A DNA stretch of 64,000 nucleotides, taken from positions 1,550,001-1,614,000 of the forward strand of contig NZ_VCNH01000008.1 of the NCBI RefSeq assembly GCF_024355225.1. Reading direction: 5' to 3'. Under the pieces are notes generated by a model. The model was not told the origin of the DNA. It searched no databases and was given only the letters and a program-made list of their open reading frames with translations. Source of the stretch: Roseovarius sp. M141. GTDB taxonomy: Bacteria > Pseudomonadota > Alphaproteobacteria > Rhodobacterales > Rhodobacteraceae. Both the position numbers and the translations under genes were made by a program. How positions within the stretch are numbered: position 1 is the first letter of the stretch; every line of letters starts with the position of its first letter. Positions 1 through 8,426 of the stretch are shown here, piece by piece.

Positions 1-1036
1 CGATGAACATCGCCATCAGCGGGCCATACCCCATGAACCAGCCCCAGAAGAACACGGTCCACCAGCCCAGCCAGCCCGGAGGGCCGAACAGGTCCGCATC
101 GCCGCGATGCAGCGCCATGCCGAAGAAATTGGTGATGTAGGTCGAAAATCCTGCGACATAGCTTTTCAGGATGAACGCGGTCGGCCCGGCGATCAGCATG
201 AAGATCAGCAGGAACGCGGCAAGGATCACGTTGATCCGGCTGAGGATCTGGATGCCCTTGGACAGTCCGGTAATGGCCGAGATCGTGTAGATCGCAACAA
301 GGACCGCGATCACCCCGGCTTGGGTGACAAAGGTATCGGGGATGCCAAAGAGGGAGTTGAGGCCATAGCTGACTTGCAACCCCAGAAACCCGACAGGGCC
401 AACGGTGCCCGCCACAACGGCGATGATGCAGGATGCGTCGGCGATCCAGCCGATCGGCCCGGTGATCGCGTGATCGCCGAACACCGGATAAAGCAAGGTG
501 CGCGGCGCCATCGGCAGGCCTTTTTCATAGTGGTAATACATCAGCATAATAGTGCTGAGCGCGCCCAGAATGGCCCATGCAAGGAACCCCCAATGCATGA
601 AACTTTGCGCCAGTGCGGGCGCAACGTCCGCCGGGGTGCCCGACTCCCCACCGAAATAGGGCGGTGAGGACAGGAAATGCGCCATCGGCTCGCCTGCGGC
701 CCAGAAAACGCCGCCGCCTGCCAGAAGGGTACACATGATCATCGCGCCCCACTGGAATACCGGGAATTCCGGCGCCAGCATGCCGCCCATGATCGTCCGG
801 CCGCCAGGCAGGACGACCAGGACCAGACCGATGAGGAATGTCGCCAGCAGCAGCAACTGCCAGTAGAGGCCGAAATACTTGGCCGAGAAGGCAAAGCTGG
901 CATCGACCAGGGTGGACAGCAGATCGAGATTGACCAGCGCGGTGATGCAAAAGAGAGCGATGAACCCCCCGGTGATGGCAAATAGCGGTCTGTTGATATG
1001 AGCCTTGTTGCCAGGCTCTGACGTGGTTTCGGTCAT
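1..1036 (-). CDS. BCCT family transporter, C-terminus beyond window
   Basis: Inner-membrane secondary transporter of the betaine/carnitine/choline family. Translation from the ATG at 1036 runs open to the window edge (345 codons), so only the N-terminal two thirds is present. Hydrophobic helices alternate with short loops. Family landmarks are GEPMAHF, SFMHWGFLAWAI and GLSKGIQILSRIN, and a late helix is rich in Trp (GWWTVFFWGWFMGY). A good ribosome binding site (AGGGAGGAG) lies about 8 bases upstream. It is the most upstream visible gene of a minus-strand catabolic set with the M19-like and aldehyde dehydrogenase genes, so a quaternary amine such as a betaine is the likely substrate. The exact ligand cannot be read from the sequence. 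Confidence 0.88.
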   Translation of the reverse strand, partial: MTETTSEPGNKAHINRPLFAITGGFIALFCITALVNLDLLSTLVDASFAFSAKYFGLYWQLLLLATFLIGLVLVVLPGGRTIMGGMLAPEFPVFQWGAMIMCTLLAGGGVFWAAGEPMAHFLSSPPYFGGESGTPADVAPALAQSFMHWGFLAWAILGALSTIMLMYYHYEKGLPMAPRTLLYPVFGDHAITGPIGWIADASCIIAVVAGTVGPVGFLGLQVSYGLNSLFGIPDTFVTQAGVIAVLVAIYTISAITGLSKGIQILSRINVILAAFLLIFMLIAGPTAFILKSYVAGFSTYITNFFGMALHRGDADLFGPPGWLGWWTVFFWGWFMGYGPLMAMFI

Positions 1037-1076
1037 GTGACACTCCTCCCTGAGTGTTTTGGATTGCGTCGCCGGA

Positions 1077-2096
1077 TCAGCCCGGTGTGATGGGCTTGAC
1101 CGCCTCGGGGCTGTCGGAAACCGGGGGGATGAAGTTTTCCTCAAAGAAACGCAACCAGTTGCCGCCCATCAATCCGTCGACTTCGCCCGCGTCAAAGCCG
1201 ACATCGCGCAATCCACGCTCGAAATTCGGGAAATCGCGGTTGTCACGAAACCACTCCGGCTGTGGCGGAAAACCGGGCGCGGACGCGCTGCCTTCGCCAA
1301 AATCGATCTCCTTGGTCCAGCGCCCGGTGCGCATCCATTCGACTACGCTGTCGGGCTGATCCTGACACAGATCTGTGCCGATGCCGAAATGCTGCGCGCC
1401 AAACTGATCAGCCGCGCGGGCGATCATTTCGCAAAAACTGCTGAGCGTGCAGTCGGATTTATCCTTCAGGTGGTGCGGATAGGCGCTGAACCCCATCATG
1501 CCACCGTTTTGTGTGACGGCACGGATAACGTCGTCGCGCTTGTTACGCAGCGCCGGTTGCCATGAATGCAGGTTGGCGTGGGTGATCGCGATGGGCCGCT
1601 GGGACAGGTCGGCGGCCTCGATGGTGGAGCGATCCGCAGAATGACTCATGTCGACGACCAGTCCGACACGGTTCATTTCCTTGATGACCTGTTTGCCCAT
1701 GCGAGTGATGCCGGGATCCTCGGCCTCGTAACAGCCCGTCGCCAAAAGCGACTGGTTGTTATAGCTGAGCTGCATGAAGCGCGCGCCCAGATCGTGCAGC
1801 ACTTCGACCAGCCCGATATCATCCTCGATCGGGCTGGGGTTCTGAAAGCCGAAGAAGATCGCCGTGCGCCCGGACTCGTGCGCTGCACGCACATCGCCCG
1901 CCCACCGGCCCTTGGTGATAAGGTCCGGGTATTGTTCGAACCAGCGATTCCACTGCTCGATATTCAACACCGTCTCGCGGAAATTCTCGTGATAGGCGAT
2001 GGTGACATGCACCGCGTCCAGCCCGCCCGCCCGCATCTGGCGAAAGATCTTTTCCGACCAGTTGGCGTATTGCAGGCAATCAATGCGCGGGCTCAT
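1077..2096 (-). CDS. Peptidase M19 (membrane dipeptidase) family protein
   Basis: 339-aa protein of the renal-dipeptidase fold, a binuclear zinc TIM-barrel family. Metal-site-like segments are visible (VDMSHSADRST, AITHANLHSW, GIGTDLCQD). The usual N-terminal DxHxD metal motif is replaced by RIDCLQYANW, so this belongs to a divergent branch that may not be a dipeptidase. There is no signal peptide, so it should be cytoplasmic. Its ATG overlaps the stop of the upstream aldehyde dehydrogenase gene (ATGA, four bases), which indicates translational coupling and a shared pathway. The substrate is unknown; the BCCT neighbour suggests processing of an imported amine or betaine. Confidence 0.8.
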   Translation of the reverse strand: MSPRIDCLQYANWSEKIFRQMRAGGLDAVHVTIAYHENFRETVLNIEQWNRWFEQYPDLITKGRWAGDVRAAHESGRTAIFFGFQNPSPIEDDIGLVEVLHDLGARFMQLSYNNQSLLATGCYEAEDPGITRMGKQVIKEMNRVGLVVDMSHSADRSTIEAADLSQRPIAITHANLHSWQPALRNKRDDVIRAVTQNGGMMGFSAYPHHLKDKSDCTLSSFCEMIARAADQFGAQHFGIGTDLCQDQPDSVVEWMRTGRWTKEIDFGEGSASAPGFPPQPEWFRDNRDFPNFERGLRDVGFDAGEVDGLMGGNWLRFFEENFIPPVSDSPEAVKPITPG

Positions 2097-3544
2097 TCCG
2101 GCTTGCCCGATGCGATGTAGGACGTTTTGACGATGGTATAGAAATCACGCGCCGTCTGACCCTGCTCGCGCGGGCCATAGCTGCTGTCGCCGCGCCCGCC
2201 GAAGGGGACGTGGTAATCGGTGCCTGCCGTGGGCAGGTTGACGGTGACGACGCCGGTGCGGGCATTACGGCGGAAATGCGTGGCGCGCGCGAGGGAGCGG
2301 GTGACGATGCCCGAGGTCAGGCCGAAATTGGTGTCGTTGACGACGCTCAGCCCTTCGTCATAGCTGTCGACCTTGATGACGGCGGCCAGCGGCGCGAACA
2401 TTTCCAGCCGGTTTACAGCCATGCTGTTCGTCGTGTTCACAAACACGCCGGGCGACATGAAATAGCCGTCGGTGTCCATGCTCAGGCGCTCGCCACCGCA
2501 GGCCAGTTCGGCGCCCTCGGCCGTGCCTTTCTCGACCCAGGCAAGGTTTTCGTTCAGCTGATCTTCTGACACGACCGGCCCCATCTGGATGCCTGCTGTC
2601 AACGCGTGGCCGACTTTCAATGCCTTGGTACCTGCGAGCAGTTTTTCCACGAACGCATCATGCACACCGGCCTGAACGACCAGTCGCGACGACGCGGTGC
2701 ATTTTTGTCCGGTGCCGCCGAAGGCGCCACCCAGCGCCAGCGTCACGGCCAGATCCACATCGGCATCATCTGTGACGAAAAGAGCGTTCTTGCTGCCCAT
2801 TTCCATCTGCACGCGGGTGAAGTTCTGCACCGCAGCCGCCGCAATCCCGCGTCCCACGGGGACCGAGCCAGTGAAGGAAATCGCATCGATATCCCGGCTT
2901 TCGACCAACCGCTGTCCGACGTCGCGGCCCGCGCCCATGACCAGATTGAACAGGCCCTTTGGGATGTCCTGGCGCGCGATGATCTCGGCCAGGGCATGGG
3001 CCGAGGCGGGCGTGACGTTGGCGGGCTTCCAGATCACGGCGTTGCCATAGGCCAGAGCGGGGGCGATTTTCCAGCTGGCGGTCGCGGTGGGGAAGTTCCA
3101 CGGGCTGATGATGGCCACTGTCCCAACAGGTTCGCGGCGCACGTCGATTTCGATATCGGGGCGCACGCTATCGGCATTCTCGCCCAGTTGACGCAATACC
3201 TCGGCGGCGTAGTAGGTGAAAAACTGACCGGCGCGGAACACCTCGCCCTTGCCCTCGGCCAGCGGCTTGCCTTCTTCGCGGCTCAGCAATGTGCCCAGCT
3301 CTTCGGCGCGGGCCATCATTTCGGTGCCGATGGCGTTCAGGACGGCCTGCTTGCGCTCCAGCCCGTAGGCGGCCCATTCGGTCTGCGCTGATTTTGCGGC
3401 CTCCAGCGCGCGGTCCAGCTGATCGGCGCTGGCCTGCGCATAGGTTCCGACAACGTCGCTCAGATCCGAGGGATTGAGGTTGGTTATCTCGGACGAACCG
3501 GCCAGCCATTCGCCAGCGATATAGTTTTTCTGAACATTCGCCAT
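2093..3544 (-). CDS. Aldehyde dehydrogenase family protein (2,5-dioxovalerate dehydrogenase-like)
   Basis: NAD(P)-dependent aldehyde dehydrogenase of about 483 aa. Visible landmarks are ISPWNFP (about residue 146), the Rossmann segment FTGSVPVGRG, the general base in EMGSKN (about 250) and the catalytic Cys in GQKCTASSR (about 284). The GQKCTASSR form resembles alpha-ketoglutaric semialdehyde dehydrogenases such as YcbD, but the substrate is inferred only. I chose the ATG at 3544 (MANVQKNYIAGEW) because family alignment begins there; an in-frame upstream extension to 3604 has no family similarity. It is transcribed with the M19-like gene through an ATGA overlap. Confidence 0.88.
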   Translation of the reverse strand: MANVQKNYIAGEWLAGSSEITNLNPSDLSDVVGTYAQASADQLDRALEAAKSAQTEWAAYGLERKQAVLNAIGTEMMARAEELGTLLSREEGKPLAEGKGEVFRAGQFFTYYAAEVLRQLGENADSVRPDIEIDVRREPVGTVAIISPWNFPTATASWKIAPALAYGNAVIWKPANVTPASAHALAEIIARQDIPKGLFNLVMGAGRDVGQRLVESRDIDAISFTGSVPVGRGIAAAAVQNFTRVQMEMGSKNALFVTDDADVDLAVTLALGGAFGGTGQKCTASSRLVVQAGVHDAFVEKLLAGTKALKVGHALTAGIQMGPVVSEDQLNENLAWVEKGTAEGAELACGGERLSMDTDGYFMSPGVFVNTTNSMAVNRLEMFAPLAAVIKVDSYDEGLSVVNDTNFGLTSGIVTRSLARATHFRRNARTGVVTVNLPTAGTDYHVPFGGRGDSSYGPREQGQTARDFYTIVKTSYIASGKPE

Positions 3545-3700
3545 GGCATAGCCCCTTGTATTGCTTGTTCTCGATATTTGAGTGGCGCGTTGTGCACCGT
3601 CCAAATTTGTCGCCCGGTTTTGTGATTCAAAGCAAACGCAAAGTGATTGAAGAAAATTCAGAAAAACTGAAGTCCGGTGGCGGTGGCAGTCACCATGCCA

Positions 3701-4579
3701 TCACTCGGGCGCGTCGATCCTGGCGGCGCGGATTGCTTCCGCCATTGTCTGGGCCGCGGGGCTGAGGCTGCTGGCATCCGGCGTCACCAGCCAGACCTCG
3801 CGCCGGGTGTCGATGTTCGCCAGCGGCAGGAATTCGAAACCCTGAAACTCGGGGAGAAGCGCCAGCCGCGGCAGGACCGTCACGCCTGCGCCCGCGCGCA
3901 GCATGCTGAGAATCGACGCGGTGTTGCGCACCATCAGCTTGGACGCGGCGAGGATCGGCAGGAAATCGACATCGGTAATCTGCGCGCAAAGCCCGTTGGC
4001 GATGAAATCGACCCCGGCCAGATCGCCCCATGTGACGTGCTGGCGATGGCGCGCCAGCGGATGCCCGGTGGGACAGACCACGCCATAAGTATCGGAAAAC
4101 AGCAGCTCACGACGGAAACCGGGCATCGCGGGCAGGGTGGCAAGGCCGATATCGGCGCGCCCCTCGATCAGGTCGCGCCGTACGGCATCGCTGTCGGCAT
4201 CGCGCAGATCGATGCGCACGCCGGGTCGCGCCGCGATAAAGCTGCGCAGGATTGGCGGCATGATCGCCTGCGCCACCGAGGGCGTGCAGGACAGGCGCAC
4301 ATTGCCCGCCTCGGCGCGCGACAGCGCCTCGATCGCGTCGATGGTGCGCGCGTAATGCAACAGTTCGCGGGTTGCCTCGGCGCGGATCAACGTGCCCAAG
4401 GGGGTCAGGTGCGATTTGCGGGCGCTCTCGAATAGCGGCGCGCCGATGTGATCCTCGAACTGGCGCAGCATCATTGAGATCGCCGATGGTGTACGTCCCA
4501 GCGCTTCGGCCGCGCCGGTCAGGCTGCCGTGGTCGGCCACCGCCTGAAAGCAGCGGAGCATTTCTATCTTGATGGCCAA
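3701..4579 (-). CDS. LysR family transcriptional regulator
   Basis: 292-aa LysR-type regulator with an N-terminal winged helix-turn-helix ([20 protein letters not shown]) and a periplasmic-binding-like effector domain. It lies upstream of the aldehyde dehydrogenase/M19 genes on the same strand, 156 bases away, so it is a plausible local activator of that set. The longest form starts at TTG 4579 (reading [11 protein letters not shown]), which matches this subfamily's usual N-terminus. ATG 4564 is a shorter alternative. The effector is unknown. Confidence 0.85.
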   Translation of the reverse strand: MAIKIEMLRCFQAVADHGSLTGAAEALGRTPSAISMMLRQFEDHIGAPLFESARKSHLTPLGTLIRAEATRELLHYARTIDAIEALSRAEAGNVRLSCTPSVAQAIMPPILRSFIAARPGVRIDLRDADSDAVRRDLIEGRADIGLATLPAMPGFRRELLFSDTYGVVCPTGHPLARHRQHVTWGDLAGVDFIANGLCAQITDVDFLPILAASKLMVRNTASILSMLRAGAGVTVLPRLALLPEFQGFEFLPLANIDTRREVWLVTPDASSLSPAAQTMAEAIRAARIDAPE

Positions 4580-4728
4580 GCGCTGCGGTCCTGCTGTTGT
4601 CGAATGACGCGCAGCCTAGCCGATTGCGCAGGCGCCGTCAGCCCGGCGCGTTTGGTGCGCCGCAATTGACATTCGCCCCTGCAATGAGGCATCTGGATGG
4701 CAACACCGTCCGCCGCAGGAGACGCGCC

Positions 4729-5040
4729 ATGACCGCTCGCATCTATCGACCCGCCCGCACTGCCATGTCCTCGGGCACGGCCAAGACCCGCGAATGGGTG
4801 CTGGAGTTCGTGGCAAGTACTGCGCGCGAGGTTGATCCGCTGATGGGCTGGACGTCGTCGCGCGATACACAGTCGCAGGTGCGGCTGAGCTTTCCCACCA
4901 AGGAAGCGGCGCTGGAATACGCCGAGGCGCATGGCATCACTGCCGTCGTGCAGGACCGGAACACGCGCAAGCCCAATATTCGCCCCGGCGGGTATGGCGA
5001 AAACTTCGCAACCAACCGGCGCGCCGTCTGGACACACTGA
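4729..5040 (+). CDS. NADH dehydrogenase (complex I) accessory subunit, NDUFS4/AQDQ-like
   Basis: 103-aa homologue of the 18-kDa NDUFS4 subunit, a supernumerary complex I subunit kept in Alphaproteobacteria and mitochondria. The family signature is visible as an N-terminal [14 protein letters not shown], then [14 protein letters not shown], and [13 protein letters not shown] followed by a basic C-terminus (RRAVWTH). A strong ribosome binding site (AGGAG) precedes the ATG at 4729. An in-frame upstream extension to 4597 lacks family similarity. It acts on the matrix/cytoplasmic side of complex I. It stands alone here, not in a nuo operon, as is common in this group. Confidence 0.9.
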   Translation: MTARIYRPARTAMSSGTAKTREWVLEFVASTAREVDPLMGWTSSRDTQSQVRLSFPTKEAALEYAEAHGITAVVQDRNTRKPNIRPGGYGENFATNRRAVWTH

Positions 5041-5192
5041 GAATGTGTAAATCGGGGCAAAGTTGTCTCGAAATTGGGGCAAAGATCCCGCGAAGCTGTT
5101 CGGCTGTCCATATGTTGTAGGCGGGCGGCTTTGCGCCACAGGATTTGCGCCGATCATAATTCTCGCTCAAAACTGCGATCGCATTCACCGAC

Positions 5193-5213
5193 GGGCGGCC
5201 ATTGTGGTCGCCC
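5193..5213. promoter_or_regulatory. Stem-loop upstream of the MYG1-like gene
   Basis: A 9-bp stem with one G-T pair and a 3-base loop (GGGCGGCCA/TGGTCGCCC) sits 35 bases before the MYG1-like start, followed by AAATCATTTC. It could end transcription from the complex I subunit gene or lie in the leader of the next gene. The sequence does not decide between these. Confidence 0.3.
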
Positions 5214-5247
5214 AAATCATTTCAAGCCCGGCTGGAGCCTGTTTCTG

Positions 5248-6174
5248 ATGACCATCACCCACCTCGTCACCCATTCCGGTGGCTTTCATGCCGATGAGCT
5301 GTTGTCCTCTGTCATCCTGACGCGGCTCTTCCCCGAGGCAGAGTTGATCCGCAGCCGCGACAAGGCGTGGATCACGCCCGGCGAGGATCGCATCATCTAT
5401 GATGTCGGCGGCCAGTTTGATGCAGCCGCGGAAATTTTCGATCATCACCAGCGGCCCAACCCGCTGCGAGAGGATGGCCAGCCGTATAGTTCTTTCGGTT
5501 TGATCTGGAAACAATATGGCCGCGATTACCTGCGCGCGATGGATGTGCCCGAACAAGATATCGAAGCGATTCATGGCTCGTTTGACCGAGGGTTTGTTCT
5601 GCCGGTCGACCTGCTCGACAACGGCGCGGTAAATGCGGCCGAGGCCGGACCGCTGTTTGCCGGTCTGACCTTGCCAGTGCTGCTGGAAAGCCTGAAGCCG
5701 GTCTTTGATGACCGCGAAGACGGGGCCGATGATCGTGCTTTCATGGCCGCCTTGCCCGTGGCGCGGACTTTCGTTGAGGCACAGATCAGACGTAAGGCTG
5801 CGAAGTACCGGGCGGAGGCAATGGTGATGGCGGCCATCGAGGCAGCCGGTGAGGGTCGCGTACTGGAATTGCCGATGGGCATGCCGTTTCGCGCGGGCGT
5901 AGAAAAGGCCGGCGCGGATCACCTGCTGTTCGTGATCCACCCGCGTGGCAGCGATTGGGCGCTAACGACGATCCGCATGGGTGACGACACCTTCGACAAC
6001 CGGGCCGATCTTCCTGCTGCTTGGGCGGGACTGACCGATGACGCACTTGAAGCCGCCAGCGGTGTCTCGGGGGCGAAGTTCTGCCACAACGGCCGGTTCA
6101 TTGCGGTGGCAGCATCGCGCGAGGCTGTAGTGAAAATGGCGGATATCGCGGTGGCTGAAGCTTTGGCTGGGTAG
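5248..6174 (+). CDS. MYG1 family protein (UPF0160, DHH-like exonuclease)
   Basis: 308-aa MYG1-type protein. Diagnostic motifs are THSGGFHADEL near the N-terminus, IIYDVGGQ and IFDHHQ (DHH-like metal motif), the SFGLIWKQYG block, and the C-terminal GAKFCHNGRF. Eukaryotic MYG1 is a 3'-5' RNA exonuclease of nucleus and mitochondria; the bacterial role is less clear. ATG 5248 is chosen because the family begins MTITHLVTHSGG; an upstream in-frame extension to 5074 is not conserved sequence. It stands alone on the plus strand. Confidence 0.88.
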   Translation: MTITHLVTHSGGFHADELLSSVILTRLFPEAELIRSRDKAWITPGEDRIIYDVGGQFDAAAEIFDHHQRPNPLREDGQPYSSFGLIWKQYGRDYLRAMDVPEQDIEAIHGSFDRGFVLPVDLLDNGAVNAAEAGPLFAGLTLPVLLESLKPVFDDREDGADDRAFMAALPVARTFVEAQIRRKAAKYRAEAMVMAAIEAAGEGRVLELPMGMPFRAGVEKAGADHLLFVIHPRGSDWALTTIRMGDDTFDNRADLPAAWAGLTDDALEAASGVSGAKFCHNGRFIAVAASREAVVKMADIAVAEALAG

Positions 6175-6402
6175 GTTTTGCATGGGCCATTGTATTTGGA
6201 AGAGCTAGCGCTTTGTTGCGAAGCGGCGCCGCATGGGTATCGCCGTCCTTAAACGCACGACCTTTAGCCCGATGCTCAGTCCGGATTGAGCAGGGGCGGC
6301 GGAGAGCGGTCATTAGCTGCGAAGGCGAAATCTCAAATTTAACAAATGAAAGCAGACCTTCCAAAGTGATGTCCCAAAGTTGGGTCGGCGGGGCACATCC
6401 GT
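6175..6402. other. Intergenic region with inverted repeats
   Basis: No gene is supported here. There is a 6-bp hairpin (TGCTCA/TGAGCA) near 6268-6290 and a short palindrome CCCAAAGTTGGG at 6373-6384. Base composition becomes less GC-rich toward 6350, marking the border of the variable region that follows. Confidence 0.4.
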
Positions 6403-6840
6403 TTACAGCTCAGAGATGTCCTTCACAACAAGTCCATTGAGGGAACATTTCGAAATGATTCTTTTGTACTCCTTGAGAGCTTTGGGCGTGGACACCAACT
6501 CCAATCCCTCTTTCATACAAAGTGCTATGCTTTCGAAGCGCTCAGACGGCGGAAATGAGCCAAAAATGCTGGACCCATGTTGCTCTGACAGCATCTGTGC
6601 ATGCGACTGGTGGGCCGCCTTAATCTTCATGTACTTCTTGGGTTTAATGGTCTGAAAATCGGCATAGAGGTCTTCGTCAATCGCCTTCAATTCTTCACTG
6701 ACGCCTTTCACGAGTTGGATATCACCAGACTGAATGCCGTCGATGACAGCAGACTTAACTTGGTTGTTTGTGGTGTTCAGCGCGGCTCTAATGCCGTGCA
6801 AGTCCATCACTTTCGTGGGACCACTATTCTTCTGGGCCAT
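6403..6840 (-). CDS. Uncharacterised protein, possibly PIN-like nuclease
   Basis: 145-aa cytoplasmic protein with lower GC than its neighbours, a sign of recent acquisition. The order of features resembles a PIN domain: an early Asp (VMDLHGI), a central acidic segment (LVKGVSEELKAIDEDL) and a late LVSTPKALKEYKR segment. The match is by eye and weak. Its start overlaps, by 17 bases, the end of a truncated reading frame on the same strand (6824 to about 6930, ending DLLGGRVINGPEE). That arrangement resembles a two-gene toxin-antitoxin unit whose first gene was cut by an insertion sequence. The function is unproven. Confidence 0.5.
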   Translation of the reverse strand: MAQKNSGPTKVMDLHGIRAALNTTNNQVKSAVIDGIQSGDIQLVKGVSEELKAIDEDLYADFQTIKPKKYMKIKAAHQSHAQMLSEQHGSSIFGSFPPSERFESIALCMKEGLELVSTPKALKEYKRIISKCSLNGLVVKDISEL

Positions 6841-6935
6841 TTATCACGCGCCCGCCCAAGAGGTCGCGCTGATATTTTGGTTTGATCCCGGCAAGCCTAA
6901 AAATGTCGATGTCAGAGGTGGCCTGACAAATCTGA
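6824..6935 (-). pseudogene. 3' fragment of an unknown gene upstream of the PIN-like gene
   Basis: About 37 codons of open frame (from around SDIDIFRLAG to RVINGPEE) read into the PIN-like gene and overlap its start. Upstream, the frame runs into IS3-remnant sequence near 6936, so only the 3' end of this gene survives. I do not recognise the family. By position it could be the partner of the PIN-like gene. Confidence 0.35.
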
Positions 6936-7178
6936 ACAGTTGAGTTAGGTGGATTTTCTGCTCCCAATCCGGCAGCTTTGTCGGGATTAAGGAGCGAAGA
7001 TGACAAGACGTCCCAGACGGAACGACAGCCCAGCCTTCAAGGCGAAGGTCGCATTGGCGGCGTTGAAGGGCGACAGAACGATGAGCGAGCTGGCGACACA
7101 GTTTGATCTGCATCTATTACCGGCAGTGCATTCGCACAGCGAATGTCATGAGAGGCCAACCAGATCAAGCAGTGGAAG
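6936..7178 (+). pseudogene. IS3-family transposase OrfA remnant, interrupted
   Basis: The ATG at 7000, with ribosome binding site AAGGAG, opens an IS3-type OrfA N-terminus (MTRRPRRNDSPAFKAKVALA, then SELATQFDLH). After codon 38 the frame is broken by about 41 extra bases (7114-7154). The expected continuation ANQIKQWK resumes at 7155 in another phase. The sequence then stops at 7178, where the terminal repeat of a second IS3-family element begins. No second reading frame of this older element remains. Confidence 0.7.
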
Positions 7179-7244
7179 TGGAGTGCCCCCACTGAAGTGG
7201 TCCACCAACTGGGATAGTATTATCCCATTTCAGGAGGACCAGAG

Positions 7245-7523
7245 ATGGCTGGAAAGAGAGATAAACCCGAAGAGATCGTGCTGAAGCTTCGGCAGGTTGA
7301 AGTGTTGCAAGGGCAAGGCAGTTCGATCGCTGATGCGGTTCGCCAGATTGGCGTGACGCAGCAGACCTATTATCGATGGCGCAAAGAATATGGCGGCATG
7401 AGCCGTGATCAGCTCAAACGGCTAAAGGAGTTGGAGGTTGAGAATACCCGGCTGAGGCGCGCCGTGTCGGATCTGACGCTGGACAAGATGATCCTGACCG
7501 AGGCCGCCCGGGGGAACTTCTAA
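7245..7523 (+). CDS. IS3-family transposase OrfA
   Basis: 92-aa DNA-binding subunit with a helix-turn-helix (SIADAVRQIGVTQQTYYRWR) followed by a leucine-zipper-like helix (LKRLKELEVENTRLRRAV). The ribosome binding site GGAGG lies upstream of the ATG. Near its end the run CCCGGGGGAAC precedes the TAA stop. Slipping back one base there joins the frame that reads LLSPSRRRQC into OrfB, so a programmed -1 frameshift giving an OrfAB fusion is likely. Confidence 0.9.
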   Translation: MAGKRDKPEEIVLKLRQVEVLQGQGSSIADAVRQIGVTQQTYYRWRKEYGGMSRDQLKRLKELEVENTRLRRAVSDLTLDKMILTEAARGNF

Positions 7524-7555
7524 GCCCTTCCCGCCGCAGACAGTGCATTGACCAT

Positions 7556-8392
7556 GTGCGGCAAACCCTCAGCGTATCTGAGCGCCGGGTTTGCCGCACA
7601 TTGGGTCAGCATCGCTCGACACAGCGCAAGGTGCCCTGTGGCCCGCCGGACGAAGAGCGGCTGACCGATGACATCATCGCACTGACAGAAGAGTTTGGAC
7701 GCTATGGGTATCGCATGATCACCGGGGGGTATCGCATGATCACCGGGATGCTAAACAACAGCGGCTGGCATGTGAACCATAAAAGGGTCGAACGGATCTG
7801 GCGGCGGGAGGGGCTGAAAGTTCCGCAAAAGCAACCCAAGAAGGGACGGCTCTGGCTGAACGACGGATCGTGCGTCCGGCTGCGGCCGGAGCGCCCGAAC
7901 CATGTTTGGTCTTACGACTTTGTTCAGGATCGGACCCACGACGGGCGGGTTTTCCGCACGCTCAACATCATCGATGAATTCACGAAGGAGGCACTGGTGA
8001 TCCGTGTCAAACGCAAGCTCAACTCAACCGATGTGGTTGACGCCCTGACCGACCTGTTCATCCTGCGCGGCCCGCCGGAATACATAAGGTCCGACAATGG
8101 CGCGGAATTCATCGCCAAGAAGGTGCGCGCCTGGATTGGCGCGGTTGGCGCGAAGACGGCCTTCATCGCACCAGGATCACCTTGGGAGAACGGCTACTGT
8201 GAGAGTTTCAATTCCCGGTTTCGGGACGAGCTGCTCAACGGCGAGGTCTTCTACACGCTACGCGAAGCCCAGATCCTGATCGAAAGATGGCGCCGCCACT
8301 ATAACACGGTCAGGCCACATAGCGCTCTGGGCTACCGCCCTCCGGCGCCGAAAAGTATCATGCCAATAGACCAGAGGCCGACCATGCACTAA
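7556..8392 (+). CDS. IS3-family transposase OrfB (DDE integrase)
   Basis: Retroviral-integrase-type DDE domain. The catalytic residues are visible: first Asp in VWSYDFVQDR, second Asp in IRSDNGAEF, and Glu in SPWENGYCESF. The open frame begins upstream of 7556 without its own convincing start, consistent with expression by -1 frameshifting from OrfA. A 21-base in-frame tandem duplication doubles the segment YRMITGG before the catalytic domain; most relatives would have a single YRMITGML here. Whether the enzyme tolerates this is unknown. Confidence 0.88.
   Translation: MRQTLSVSERRVCRTLGQHRSTQRKVPCGPPDEERLTDDIIALTEEFGRYGYRMITGGYRMITGMLNNSGWHVNHKRVERIWRREGLKVPQKQPKKGRLWLNDGSCVRLRPERPNHVWSYDFVQDRTHDGRVFRTLNIIDEFTKEALVIRVKRKLNSTDVVDALTDLFILRGPPEYIRSDNGAEFIAKKVRAWIGAVGAKTAFIAPGSPWENGYCESFNSRFRDELLNGEVFYTLREAQILIERWRRHYNTVRPHSALGYRPPAPKSIMPIDQRPTMH
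7704..7747 (+). repeat. 21-bp tandem duplication inside OrfB
   Basis: Two adjacent copies of GGTATCGCATGATCACCGG(G) add seven codons in frame to the IS3 transposase. Confidence 0.8.
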
Positions 8393-8426
8393 CATTCAAA
8401 CTGGACCACCCGATGGGGGCACTCCA

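Larger units (their letters stand above)
7179..8426 (+). mobile_element. IS3-family insertion sequence (orfA/orfB), 1248 bp
   Basis: Bounded by terminal inverted repeats. The left end reads TGGAGTGCCCCCACTG and the right end, read inward, TGGAGTGCCCCCATCG, with further similarity through GTGGTCCA. It carries an orfA and an orfB in the -1 relation typical of IS3. No matching target duplication is seen. The left flank belongs to a different IS3 remnant and the right flank to an IS66 transposase, so adjacent DNA has been deleted or recombined since insertion. Confidence 0.85.
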
